DNA of 64,000 bases from Galbula dea (lineage: Eukaryota > Chordata > Aves > Piciformes > Galbulidae), in contig VWZX01010283.1 of NCBI GenBank assembly GCA_013399015.1, positions 62,001 to 126,000 of the forward strand, in the 5' to 3' direction. The translations under genes and the position numbers were made by a program. The notes under the pieces were generated by a model. It saw only the letters and a program-made list of their open reading frames with translations. It had not been told where the DNA came from and made no database searches. Below are positions 1 through 11,500 of this stretch, piece after piece (position 1 is the first letter of the stretch; the number at the start of each line of letters is the position of its first letter).

Positions 1-3000
1 CTTAAGCAATGAAAATGTAGATAGGAATTTAAAAATGGAAGACCCTTGTTACACCTTGGCACCTTGAATTACAGAGGAATGGATAATCAGTACAGGGCTG
101 ATACAGCTGTATCTCTAATTTCATTACGAATATTTTTATTGTAATTTCTGTCTTGATAGCACTGGCAAAACTGAGTTTTGAATTTCAGTTACGTTAAGGA
201 AAGCCAAGAATGCAAATCATTTGAGAACTGATGAGATTTTGCTCTCTGCAGTCCTTTTACACAAATTTCAAAATGCCATCCTTAACCTACAATACATTTT
301 TGTCTTTGCTTGCAATTAAATTTCACCCAGACTGATTCAGTTAATGGGCTTGCTGGTGGTCATGTTCAGACACTGATAAATTGCTCTGACCATGAAGGTA
401 TTAAGGCACAAGCCTTTGGATGAGGCTTTTAGGCAGAGAGAGTGTCATCCATTACACCAAGTAGTGTAGCTGGAATACTTAAGCTATTCATTTCAATCCT
501 TTCATTGAATCTTTTATTCATTTTGCATGAGATACCACTATTAAAATGTTTTAACTTTGTAATCTCAAGAATGTGAGCCTGCAAGGTTATCATTCGAGCA
601 TTTTGCAGTGAGACTGTGGTCCTTTTCTTTTGCACTATGGAGTTCTCAGATATTGCTCAGATCTGTCCTCCCAGGGCATGGAGAGGGCAGTTTTAAAGAT
701 CTGCCCTTCCCAAAGACGTCTGTTGGCATTCCAGTGGCTCCTCCTTTCTCTTGGTACAACAGAGCAAGGCTGTTTGTCACTGCCCATGCGTAACTGCTTC
801 TCCAACCTTCTCCAGGCCCACCAATTGCAGGCAGCACTGATGAAGCCTTGCTGAGACACATGAACTAACTGCTCTGGATTTGTCAAGCAGACACTTCCCT
901 CAGGTAGTTTGCTTGGCAGCTCACGTAGAACTGCATGTCTGGAAGCAAAGACCTGGGACTAGCTGGCCAATGCTTGAATGCAGTAAAGGGGATGGTTCTC
1001 CACTGCAGACACTGGTAACCTCTGTAGGCACTGCTGTATTCATTCACCTTTTTACCATCCCCTCTCATGCCTGTTAGTCATTTCTAAATAGGCTGGTACC
1101 TAAGGCAGGCAAGCAAATGCTAGTCATTAGTATGACCATATTTTGCTTGCGTTTTCTTTAATACTCTCTTGGATGATTTCTGAGCCTGCTCTTCTTATGT
1201 CTCATGTGAACCCAAGTTGAACTACAGGTGTCTTGTTCATTTGTCTGGATCTTTTATCAGTTATCCTCTTCAGGCTTTGTCTGCCTTTAGTTGTTAAGCT
1301 GTGCTAATTCAACTTTGGATGTTTTGAGCCTTCAGATCCCTGCATTGGCCTAAATCAAGAAATTATGTTTACTGGAACCTTGCAAATGGTAATTTTCTGA
1401 AACTTCCCTTTGTAATGACTATTCAATCACTCTAGGGACCTGCTGCTTAGATATTAATTTATTTGTGCTATTAGAACCCTTACAGCTTCATATTAAAGCT
1501 AATTGGAGTCCTCCTGCTCTGTAGATCTTAAATGCTTCATATGCAATGTGCTGTTATGAATCAGTAGCATTCTGAGCGTTTTTGTCCATTTCTTTATGTA
1601 GTCAGCATGACAGGTGAGATTTACCTGGCCAGAGGTATATTAGCTAGACTCCCTTTGTAGTCAACAGAGAGAAGAAACGGGCACTGCTGGGGCTGATTCA
1701 TCTCATCCTGAAGCAGGTACCTAAAATAGGTCAATTGCATTGTGTCCTGAAAACTCCCATCTTCTCTGCTCTGTGAAGGGAACGTGTGCTAGAACATGGG
1801 AGGTCTCTCAGGCAGACAGCTGCCCTGCAGGCATTTGATGTTAGGTGAGATGACCCTGCTGCAGGCATCCTAGTGGAGCAAGGATTGTGTTGAAAGGAGT
1901 GCTGCTTCAAGCAGCCAGGGCACTTTTTTTAAATTAAGTTTGAAGGCTCAACCTTTCTTCCACAAAGGAAACCCTCATGCATGTGGCAGGATTTGAGCCA
2001 ACCTGAAGGACAGTTCATCCACCCAGGGCCAATTCTTATCTTTACCATTAGAGTGTGGGTGAAGTCTCCTTATTCAAGCTCACTGTTGCTGGAGCAGAGT
2101 TGAAAGCCAGGCTCAGTGGAGGTTTCATTTTCCTGATGGGCTAATGTCCAGAGCTAGAGAGTGGCTCTGGCCACCAACTTGCTGGGAGGCAGGGACAAAT
2201 GCCAGCTCGGGGACCACCGCGAAAGCCCCATCTGTGCATTAGTTTGTCTCACTAGGCACAGCAGCTTTGCCACAAGCAGCAGAGCCATGCTGGGTCAGTG
2301 CTCTGCTCTGCTCAACCCAAGCAAGCAGCAGGCACATGGCATGGCTGGAGGGCTGCTGCCACACCTGTGCCTCCCAGCACTGCCCAGCCAGCACCGGGCC
2401 ATTGATAAAATCCCTCCTTGCCACTTAGGCTTGTCTGTCAGCACACGGCTCCTTTGATCTCTTTATTATGCAATCTGGAATAAACCAGAGATGTCTCTTG
2501 CTAACCTGTTGTCCTACAGATGATGCTCTTGCAGATTTTAGTTTGATTTTACAGTTAACTTTTCTAGCACTCAGTTAAATAGATTTGGTGTCACACAGAT
2601 GTGCTCTTACACAGTGCATTTTCCATTTTCCTCTTTGCCCCGTAGTACTATAGAGAAGCCTGTCTCTGCTGTCCTCCAGCTGCCCTGCTGATTGATTGGG
2701 ACCTGCGTGCACAGGGCACTACTCCACTACTGAACAGAAAGATGATCCCCGCCTCTTGTGAAGCTTACCATTAAATCAGGCTCCAGTTGACCAAGTCAGA
2801 GCCCATGAGGGCAGCATTAGTATTTCAATTTCATCTAAAATTAACTAATTAGAGTAATTCCAAATGGTACACACTTAAAAATCATACTTTTTTTTTTTTC
2901 CTTTTAGCTGTAGATAAAAATCTTCATGGGTTGAAATAACATTTTAAAAAAGAACTATCTGGGTCTTATATAATCAGCTTGTCCTGATTTCCAAGAAAGC

Positions 3001-6000
3001 TCATGTTTTTGCTCAAGCAAGTGAAGTAATTTAATAAGTGCTTTAAAATCCTTTTCCTTATGTGGGAGGGCATCTTAAACTTGGATCTTTTTTTCCTTAC
3101 TTCTTATGGCATTTTTAATGAAGCATTAATATATGCAGCACATCCCACCAATCCTTCTTCCACAGCTCTCTTTTTACAAACAATATTTGTAATGTATACC
3201 ATAGCTTGTCTTTTAAAATAGAAACAGATTGCTGAACAGGTTTTATGTCCTTTATTAGACTGGAAGATGCTGAATTTAGGGCATTATTTAGTCTAATCCC
3301 TTCAAGAGTATGTTTTGTGTATTACATAAACAGGGTTTCTTCCATCTTCTTAAGCACTGGTAATATAACTATAAATTACATCTTTTTATATGACAACAGC
3401 TGTGATCTCTTCTGTGCTGGAGACTTGATGATACTGCTTTCACCCATGATGCTGTTTATTTTCCATTACTACTTATGCGCTAGTGTTTTTACAGTGTCCT
3501 CTACAGGAGCAAGCCTACTTTTTTTTAAGAGAAGATTTTAATGGTAAACTGGTGCATCTGAATTGAATTCTCTACTGCCAGGATAGTTTACAAAAACTCC
3601 TTTGAGCTAGGACTGGTAAAGTGTCAAAAAATGTTACCATAAAATCCGTATTTCAGGTGTTAACAAAGCTATTACACTCATTTATCACCTAAAATGAGGT
3701 ACACTCCTGTAGGCATCTCAGCAAATTCAGTGAAGCGTGTAAGTTGCAGAGCTCAGCTAGCCTGAGCTGAAATCTGGCTGTGTGCAGCAGCCACCATCTT
3801 GTTTTGTTGTAAGCAGCTTCCTGCACTGTCTGCCATTTCCCAAAATCCCACTCTTTAAGACTTGGTAACTGCCTTCAGAGAAACACAATTCCCATCCCAA
3901 ATGTACTTCTGAAATCGCTTCTGCTTTATGACATCAGTGCTTTCAGTTACCTCTCCCAGCCCATTCCTGTCTTGCACTCTGAAGCAACCTCACCATTATT
4001 CTCTGGACTCCAAACATCCCTTCTTACCTGGATCCATGATTTCTGCTGTTCTATTACCCGGTCCTTTCTCTACCACGAATGCTGTTCCTAGTAGGATGAA
4101 CAGGCTTCCTAGCCTGTCACCATATTGTCTTTCCTCTGTATTGCTGCCTGTGGTAGAGTCTCCTGAGCTGATAAGGGCTTGACCACAATTGCGAGCTGTT
4201 CCATGGTTGCCCGGGAAGGTATAAAACTCCAGGTGACTGCAGCTTCCTCGTGGCTCCCAGCCTTTAGTAGCTGCAGCAGCTTTTCATCCTTTCACTCAGG
4301 TGAGGCCCCTCTGGCTTCTTTCTTACACCTGCCCACAAGGGCTCTGCCTTATTGGGTATGTGAAGCAGGTAGTTCTCCACGCTAATTCTGCCCTGGAAGT
4401 GCCTGTGTCCTCTGTTCGGCTGTCTTCATGACTTTTTTTGTTCTCCTGGCACTGCCGTTACCCTCAGTTGTTCTTCCAGGATTACAGTGAAATCCCCACC
4501 AATGGAAGATGTGGCATTTGCAAAACATTCTTCAAAAGTTGAAGGCTGACATGTCAAGGAACCCTCACATTAATTTGGTGAGTTTGGTGCTCACCATGCC
4601 TTTGTTGTGAATTAGGCCATTAGCAAAACTCTTACTCCGAGAAGAACCATGCTTTTGTTTAGTGTTTCAGGTACAGTTATTATGAATTGCATTTTAACAT
4701 TACGCTTTAGATTGTTTAAATACTTTTATTGGAAATGCAAGCATGGGACATGGGAAGATAGTGAATACATTTAGAGTACTGAGAAAGCTTTTATTTTCAT
4801 TAATGTAAAGTGGTGGAAGGTCTGTCTTAGAAAAATGCCTGAGAATTCACCTTATGGTATTGATGGAGTAGTAATTATTGGTCATCTTTTGAGTGGAAAA
4901 GACAGATGTTCCTGGAATGCTCCTCCATATTGATGAGGTTTACCTCTTTGAAACAACACAAGCAGACACAGCAGAAGAGCAATGAGAAAGGTCACCTTCT
5001 GTGGGCTGTTGGTCTGTGCTGGGAAGGAGAAAGGTCTGGGCAGTTCTGAAGCCACCAACCAGTTCACCAGGTTCTTTTTAGCTGCTTTTTGAGCTGTAAG
5101 ACAACAGTGGCCACCACTAGGGCTGGTTTTGCCAGTTAAATCAGATTCTTTCAAGGCAGGAAAGAAAGAACAAAAAAAAAAAGATCAAAGCTGTGGGAAG
5201 GTGTGATAGCAGGACACTAATAATGGTGTTTGGCACTTAGCGTAAATCTTATTCCCTCTTGTTTGATCAGACTGGAATAACACTCTGCCTAAGGATTATC
5301 AAGGTCTGACATTGACTGGTTTTGGCTGCTGCTTTTAGGGTAAAGCTTCTCCCTTTCATCTGAAGGGATCTGGTTATCTCTGTCATCTTTTTCAAGGGCT
5401 TTTTCAAAGCAAGGAAATAAAGTCAGAAAGGGATAGCAGTGTTACCATCTGGACAGTGATGCCAACCCACACTTCACCAAGAAGTGTCAGAGCTTTCTAA
5501 GTTAAGCAGGTCAATATGTTTTTTCTATTTTCAGCTTTTGATGACTTCTAAAGTGTCTGGGCCCAACAAACTTTGGGGAGTATATACAGGAAAAGACAGG
5601 GACGCTGCTGAATGGGAGAGATTGAGCAAGACGAATGACAGTTACAGTAAAAATATTGTCTTACAGGAGTTTCCCAACTGTTGTTTTAATACAAGGGACT
5701 ATTCTTTATCAAAGGTAACTAACATTTACCATGTTTTAATGATGATCATTGCTGATGGGAGCACTTGAGTGCTGACCCATGTGGCACTGTAAGACACAGA
5801 TACCTGACTCTTCTGAAGCATGCCCCCTCAGCATGATGGCATCTGTGAGCCTTCCCCGTTTGCATCTTCCACCTGCTACTCAGTCTGCTCATCACATGCT
5901 CTGCCTCTAACTGCCACGAGGCCAGTTTATCAAAGACTTATTTGCCTGCTGTCCCTTTCCCTCCGTCTCATTTCTTTAAATCTTGGGATTTAATGCCCAC

Positions 6001-6658
6001 CTGTGGACTTGCCTTATCTCTCTGCAGTTCATCATGTTGATGGCCTTAATCAGAGTTGTCCCTTTTAGCTTTGGAATGTATTTGTGCCACTCACAGAAGA
6101 CTACTTCTACGTGTGACATCGTAAGATGTGTAAGAACTAAACAGCAGATGTGCAACGTACACTTTGTCTTTGGGTTGGCACAGCACTTCCCAAAGGACAG
6201 CAGCAGTTCAAAAGACAGTTAGCCAGAAGATCACCTAAAGGCATCTCACTTGTTCACCAGTGCCCCAGTTTTCCTTCTGTAGGTTGTACTCTTGGTGTCT
6301 GCAGCAGCTGGAGTCTTCCCGTTTCATTTCTAAAGGTTACCAGTACAGCAGTGTGCCCGAGTCTGTGCGTCAGAGCTGTCATTTCAAGCCATCTGCAACA
6401 TGCTGCTGATGATTATTTAAATGTTAACTTGTTCGCTCCTCAAAACATGCAAGAAAGGAAAGATCATGAACCATTACGTAGCGAGCACTGTAAGGCTTTT
6501 CTTACAAACTTCCTTCCAGACAGACATGCAAGATCATCTGAGGAAAATTCTGTAGTAGGGGAGTAGAAGATTGATTTCAGTTGCAGACCCTGAACTCACA
6601 GTATTTGTACACTATTTAATGGATTTAGCTACTTTTCTTTCCTTTTATTTTTTTTCAG
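1..6658 (+). other. COG5: Last intron of COG5 (no exon recognised)
   Basis: This stretch precedes the terminal COG5 exon and ends with a polypyrimidine tract and an AG acceptor at 6657-6658. I looked for the preceding COG5 exon, whose product in vertebrates ends in a short basic/hydrophobic stretch just before GALEAYVQ, and did not find it. Several open frames of 60-138 codons occur, for example at 3928-4182, 5484-5768 and 6150-6566 on the + strand. None resembles a known protein and none has convincing splice context. A somewhat GC-richer patch at about 2100-2450 has no recognisable identity. Confidence 0.6.
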
Positions 6659-6773
6659 TGGTGCACTGGAAGCTTATGTCCAATCAGTAAGAACGAGAGA
6701 AGGAAAGGAGTTTGCCCCAGTCTATCCCATAATGGTTCAGGTGCTGCAGAAAGCAATGTCAACCATTCAGTGA
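6659..6773 (+). CDS. COG5: COG5, terminal coding exon (partial gene)
   Basis: COG5 is subunit 5 of the conserved oligomeric Golgi complex (lobe B), a cytosolic tether for vesicles in intra-Golgi retrograde traffic. Only the last 37 codons are in the window. After a T-rich tract and the AG acceptor at 6657-6658, the exon supplies the third base of a split codon. It then reads GALEAYVQSVRTREGKEF, continues APVYPIMVQVLQKAMSTIQ, and stops at TGA 6771-6773. This matches the vertebrate COG5 C-terminus, which I recognise from the family. The rest of the gene must lie upstream, beyond base 1. A 3' UTR follows, with a canonical AATAAA at 7318-7323. The downstream neighbour HBP1 runs on the opposite strand and converges on it, the arrangement known in mammals. 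The main limit is the small size of the exon, but the match is nearly continuous. Confidence 0.93.
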
Positions 6774-7345
6774 GCATTATTTGGACAATGGTCTCGAAAC
6801 AGGGAACGGAGAGCGACAGTCACGGGTCTTCGATGCCACGCAGCTACTTACGGTTCATGTAAATGATTCCCAAAAACTTGAGCTTTACTCTAAAATGTGT
6901 TTCCTATTTCATCGGTGAAACTTCTCTCTTCTTGCTTTACACTCACATTACAGAAGCTTACAGACAAATATTATAATAGTACAATTTTTATGTGCTGCAA
7001 GTCTGTATCTAAACAATGAATCGTTCTTCAGTATTACTTTTGAATTTAGGAGAGCATAAAATAAGAACATAAAAACATTAGTCTGATTGCTGACTATCTC
7101 AAATAAGGAGTGGCTCTTCTCCTACATACAGTTTTAAACAGTTGGATACATTTGAGCCTTACTCAGAAAGTTCTACTTGGAAAATGCTAGAATCATCAGT
7201 TTCCATCTAAAACTGATTTTAACAGAAAGAAAATTATTTATAAATGAGTCTCTATTGCACTGCTGTTCACTTTGAACTAGTTTATATTGATTTCAACTCT
7301 CTTTTTGCTTCAACTGTAATAAAGAACAATGACTACTCAATCAGT
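6774..7345 (+). other. COG5: COG5 3' UTR with poly(A) signal
   Basis: This runs from the COG5 stop codon to about 20 nt past the AATAAA hexamer at 7318-7323. The end point is inferred from the signal, not seen. Further + strand AATAAA hexamers at 7806-7811 and 8258-8263 would, if used, carry the transcript antisense into the HBP1 3' UTR. Confidence 0.6.
7318..7323 (+). terminator. COG5: COG5 polyadenylation signal AATAAA
   Basis: First canonical AATAAA after the COG5 stop codon, about 545 nt downstream, in the AT-rich context usual for a cleavage and polyadenylation site. Confidence 0.6.
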
Positions 7346-7510
7346 ATCTGAAATTCTTCAGAAGCTTCCTAAGCACAAAATAAGCATCAAAATACACTTC
7401 AGCTATGTCCAGGTAAAGACTCCAACGTAGAACATGTTCATCCCTGCAGGGCTGACTTGGTGATCAGTCATCTTCAGTTTATAAAACACTCAACACCACA
7501 TTTTCATGAA

Positions 7511-7516
7511 TTTATT
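7511..7516 (-). terminator. HBP1: HBP1 polyadenylation signal AATAAA
   Basis: TTTATT on the given strand reads AATAAA on the - strand, about 1.07 kb past the HBP1 stop codon. It is the only canonical hexamer I noticed on that strand between the stop codon and the COG5 poly(A) signal. Cleavage would be expected near 7485-7500. Confidence 0.55.
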
Positions 7517-7736
7517 TGAAATAATATAGAAGAATATAGTGTGCAAAAATCTTAGGGGCAACATCATGTAGACATGTCATAAACTGAAATTTACAGTTGT
7601 GATTCTTAAAAAAAAAAAAAGAAGAAACACACAGCTGCTTAGTACATGAAAAGCCTTGGTTGTAAAAGTTCACAGCAGAAGCAGTTGAAATCCTAATGCA
7701 GCTGCTCTAATTTTAGACAGTTGGAGGGAAAAAAAG

Positions 7737-7744
7737 TAAAGTGC
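7737..7744 (-). promoter_or_regulatory. HBP1: miR-17/20/93/106-type 8-mer site in the HBP1 3' UTR
   Basis: On the mRNA strand the sequence reads GCACTTTA, which is full seed complementarity to AAAGUGC plus the favourable A opposite position 1. A weaker offset match lies about 25 nt away, within the TAAGTGC at about 7763-7769. HBP1 is a reported target of the miR-17 family in mammals. Use of the site in this bird is inference. Confidence 0.5.
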
Positions 7745-8586
7745 AGGTGTTGCACCTATAGTTAAGTGCAAAGTTTGCCCCCACCATAAAGATGTCTTAT
7801 GGCAAAATAAAATATTGTAGAATATGTGGCAAAGACAAAACAGAGTTAAAACTATGATGGTGATGATATCAACAGCACCATTTTTCTTGAGATAATGCTA
7901 TGTATTCATTTCATCCTGTCCTGGGCCATTGTTTCCACCAGAAATAACACCTCTCACTACTGCCAGCTCACTTGTGGATACACATTTTATACGTAGCGAC
8001 CCCAAAAGCAGCTCCTGTGCTACACTACACCACGCTCTCCCTTTTCCACACGTTCCGGTAACTTGTTGGCATCTGGGCAGGCTGGGAAGCAGAGGCCAAT
8101 AATATAATTTGCCATTTCAGAAAATCCCAGGCCCCAGAATTGTAATTAATAATACATGGTTGTGCAATACCTATTAATCAGCAATGAGAATCAATGTATA
8201 TAAACAAACAGCTGTTATGTATTTTAAAATTCCCCTTTTTGTACATTTTCTTTTAAAAATAAACATTTATACACATCTCCTTCGCCTCTTTCTAAAGTAC
8301 TTTAGCACCACAGGATATCCATTTTCAAGCCTATATTACCTGATACATATATGAAGTTTGGAAGAAAAATAAGGCAATTTGGTTTAAGATGTTGATAGTT
8401 TTAGCTTACTTAATGTTCTATTGTAAAAAGCAAATCTGCACTCAGATCAGATCCTTTCCGACTTGACGGTGCCAGAATTTTATGGTCACAGAAAGTCACA
8501 ACAAATAGTAAGACCTTGATACTGCCTCTTCTTGCCATCAAGCAACAGCCACTTTGTAAATACAGAGTTAACAGGAGAATTCTGGT

Positions 8587-11500
8587 TTAATGCTGTTGTG
8601 AGCCCTGAGAAAAGAGAACAGAAAAAACAGGTTATCAGTTACCGTGCGAAGGGGAATTAGACATCTTAAACACAGCAACACTTGTTTTGAAACCACAAGT
8701 ACTTGTAATTATTGGTCAGCAATTCAAAAGAAATCAAAACTCCAGAACAGATGATGATATTATCCTCATCACCAAAAGAAGCGCAAGATTTCTTTGTCAT
8801 GGCCTGGAATCCACTACCATTACTTGGTAAGGTGGTCAAGCTGCAAACAAAAGTCTTAGTTTCCTAAAATAAAACGATTCTAAAACTTATTTCCTTCTGT
8901 AACACTGAGGCAACAGGTCCAACAGGCACTGTTATCTCAGCCTGAAGACCCTGAAGACAAAGAAAATCCTGCTACAAGGCAGGCCAACCCATCACTACAC
9001 CTCTCAGTTACACACAAGCAGGCCCATCAAGTTCCTTAAGCTCACAGGTGCACGTATGCAGTGACCTTGAGCTCACCAGCCAATATGCAAGACTGCAATA
9101 GTGTAAAAGCAGAATAAATAGTATTTTTCTACAAGGAAATCTAACAGAAGCTGTCACTTTTGATTAGAACAGAATACAGTGAACAGAAAAACAGCTTGTT
9201 CCTAGCATCTGGGATTTGGTGAAACCCTCTGCAACAAGGGACTGTAAACTCAGCACCAAGTGTGTACAGCAGTAAGAAGCAACTTAGTGTAGGAGCATTT
9301 CATATTCAGTCTTAAGGCAACACTTGCATATGCTCTTGAGAAAGTAGCCTCATTTACACATGAAAGGAAAGGGTAATTTGAGGATGGAATCTCAAACCTG
9401 TGGAGGCTAAACCACACTTGATGCTCCTACCCAGGCATAAAATGGCTGATGAAAGGACCTTGCATTCTGTGCACCTCGGTGGATCTTTCCTTCCAACCTA
9501 CTCTTCTAGCCAAAGGCAGGTTGGCAGAATCTCCCTTTTTTGCTACTGTATTAGTTTAAAAGTTGTTGTATTACCTAATGCATTCCCCACCTACTAATAC
9601 ATTGCTGCAGACTCTTAAATCAATGGCCTTCTACAAAGTGGAAATAGTTTATTTTCCTAGAGAAGAAGCGTTATCTATTGTAGTTATTTTACAATTAAAG
9701 CAGAGAAATAAAAGAAAGGAATTCATGGAAAAAAAACCCTAATTTGCTCCCTCCATCACTTTACTAAAAAAAAAAGAGATAGAAAATGGTAAAGAAAAAG
9801 CTCTGACTGAAACACAGCAGAGAAGGATTTCTAAGTTTTTCTGAGGGGAAAGGACAGATGTAATTCAAGTACAACCTTATGAACTCCAGTTACTTCCAAG
9901 TAACTGCCCTTCCTCTGCATTTCCCAAGTACACTCACTTTCAGTCCAAAAGAATTCAAGGAACTCTACTCATAAAATGTTCAGAGTCAGATCTTCTCCTG
10001 AGCCATCTTCTGCCAACTATCCAAAAAGGAAGACAACCCAGGGGAGTAAAATGAAGGTTTGGGCTACCAAGAAATAATTACGCAGTGGAGTTTATTCTGA
10101 ACAAAACCCACTGTAGCTACTGTATGAACATATTTAAAAGCATAATGAAGGAGACTGCTTCACAAACATACAGAATTTGTTCGTTTTCGCTTCCAACAGT
10201 CAGGATTTAAACGTTTCTGTTCTTCTGCCAAGGCCTTGGCTTCTAGTGTGTACATCCTTCTTTCTTCATTTTTCATTTTCTTCCACCTGTCACCAAGTAT
10301 CACACTTATGGCTCTGCAATATAAATGTTTACAGTATGGTCAGGACAAGGTGTTAAGAAAAAAAACTTTTTCATCTTGGCATTTTAAAGAAGACAGAAGT
10401 TAAATGTGGAAATAATAAACACAGAGGAAATCAACTCTAGTGAATTTAAAAAAATATTAAAAAAAAAATCACCTTTCAGATGATCTTCTACTGCTTGTAA
10501 CTGGAGAACAGCTGAGACCTCTGTGTTAGCTGAGCATAGGTCAATGCACCTTCTAACATTTCAAATTTTCTAACATTTGAATATACAGCAACTCACAACC
10601 AGTAAAACAGGAATGTTAAAAAACCCACCACCAAATGGTAACTCCCATTTGTTTGGCTCTCCTTTCCTACTAGAAGATCGTTATGACAGATTTGCTGCAA
10701 ATATGTTCGCTAATAATTAGGGCAATGATCTGAATATGACCTCAGCCAAACAATTATTTGATTAACTGCAAACTTCCATGTCTGTTAAATAGATGTGTAA
10801 CTTCCTCCACCATTAATCCATTCTGGGCAGAACACACTACCAAAAGGAACCAATTGTTCTGATACATCTGTCACCATTTACAGCAACTGAATGGAGCTGT
10901 TTTTCCCAATCCTTATAAACTTTATGTCTTTGGACAGTATTTCTCTATATTTTCATGGCACATTGCTTAACAGCACTCCTAAATACTGGATCAATATTCC
11001 ATTAAAACTTTTACCTCCATCTCTCAGCTGAATGACAATCTCTTAAACAACAACTCTTTCATCAATGACAATTACTAAACTACTGAATAGGCATACTTTG
11101 GCTTCAGGTGACAGTGCTGAGTGCTCCATGACCAGCTTAAAAAAAAAAAAAAGAAAGGTGTATGTAATCAAGTACTTTGCTTTATCATGTTAGCAAGTTC
11201 CTTGCTGGCAGCAAAGCTATTCATAGACTTTCTACCAGAATCAAGATCAGCCATCATCAATTATTTCCATAGCATTTCCAAAGGCTTTTTTCTGTACCAT
11301 ACCAAGGAAATGGAATTTAATCCTGCAAGACCATGTGGTACCATTCAGGCTTCCACAAGCTGTTGAGCACTCAAAGCACACCAGGAACCACACAGGGGCT
11401 GCTGTTAAGCCTGGGTTGGCACATACTCTGCAGACTCCTTAGAGCAGAATCCTCAGGTTGCAACCAGATCCTATCAACATCAAATCCATCTGCATAGCAT

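Larger units (their letters stand above)
7490..8586 (-). other. HBP1: HBP1 3' UTR
   Basis: This is the sequence between the HBP1 stop codon (8587-8589) and the inferred cleavage site just past the - strand AATAAA at 7511-7516. It is AT-rich and includes a poly(A)-like run near 7608-7622. It also holds a perfect 8-mer target for the miR-17 seed family at 7737-7744. The outer boundary is inferred. Confidence 0.6.

Noticed and set aside
429..1077. Cluster of overlapping open frames of 61-83 codons on both strands
   Set aside because: Frames overlap on both strands, have no recognisable domain and lie in a COG5 intron. Such overlap in moderately GC-rich sequence is expected by chance.
2161..2457. 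98-codon frame in a GC-richer patch, possible exon
   Set aside because: Rich in Ala, Leu, Ser, Cys and His in a way that follows base composition. No matching acceptor/donor pair and no resemblance to COG5.
5105..5125. Third CTCF-like motif (CCACTAGGGCTGG)
   Set aside because: One base is missing in the core spacing, so the match is not better than chance.
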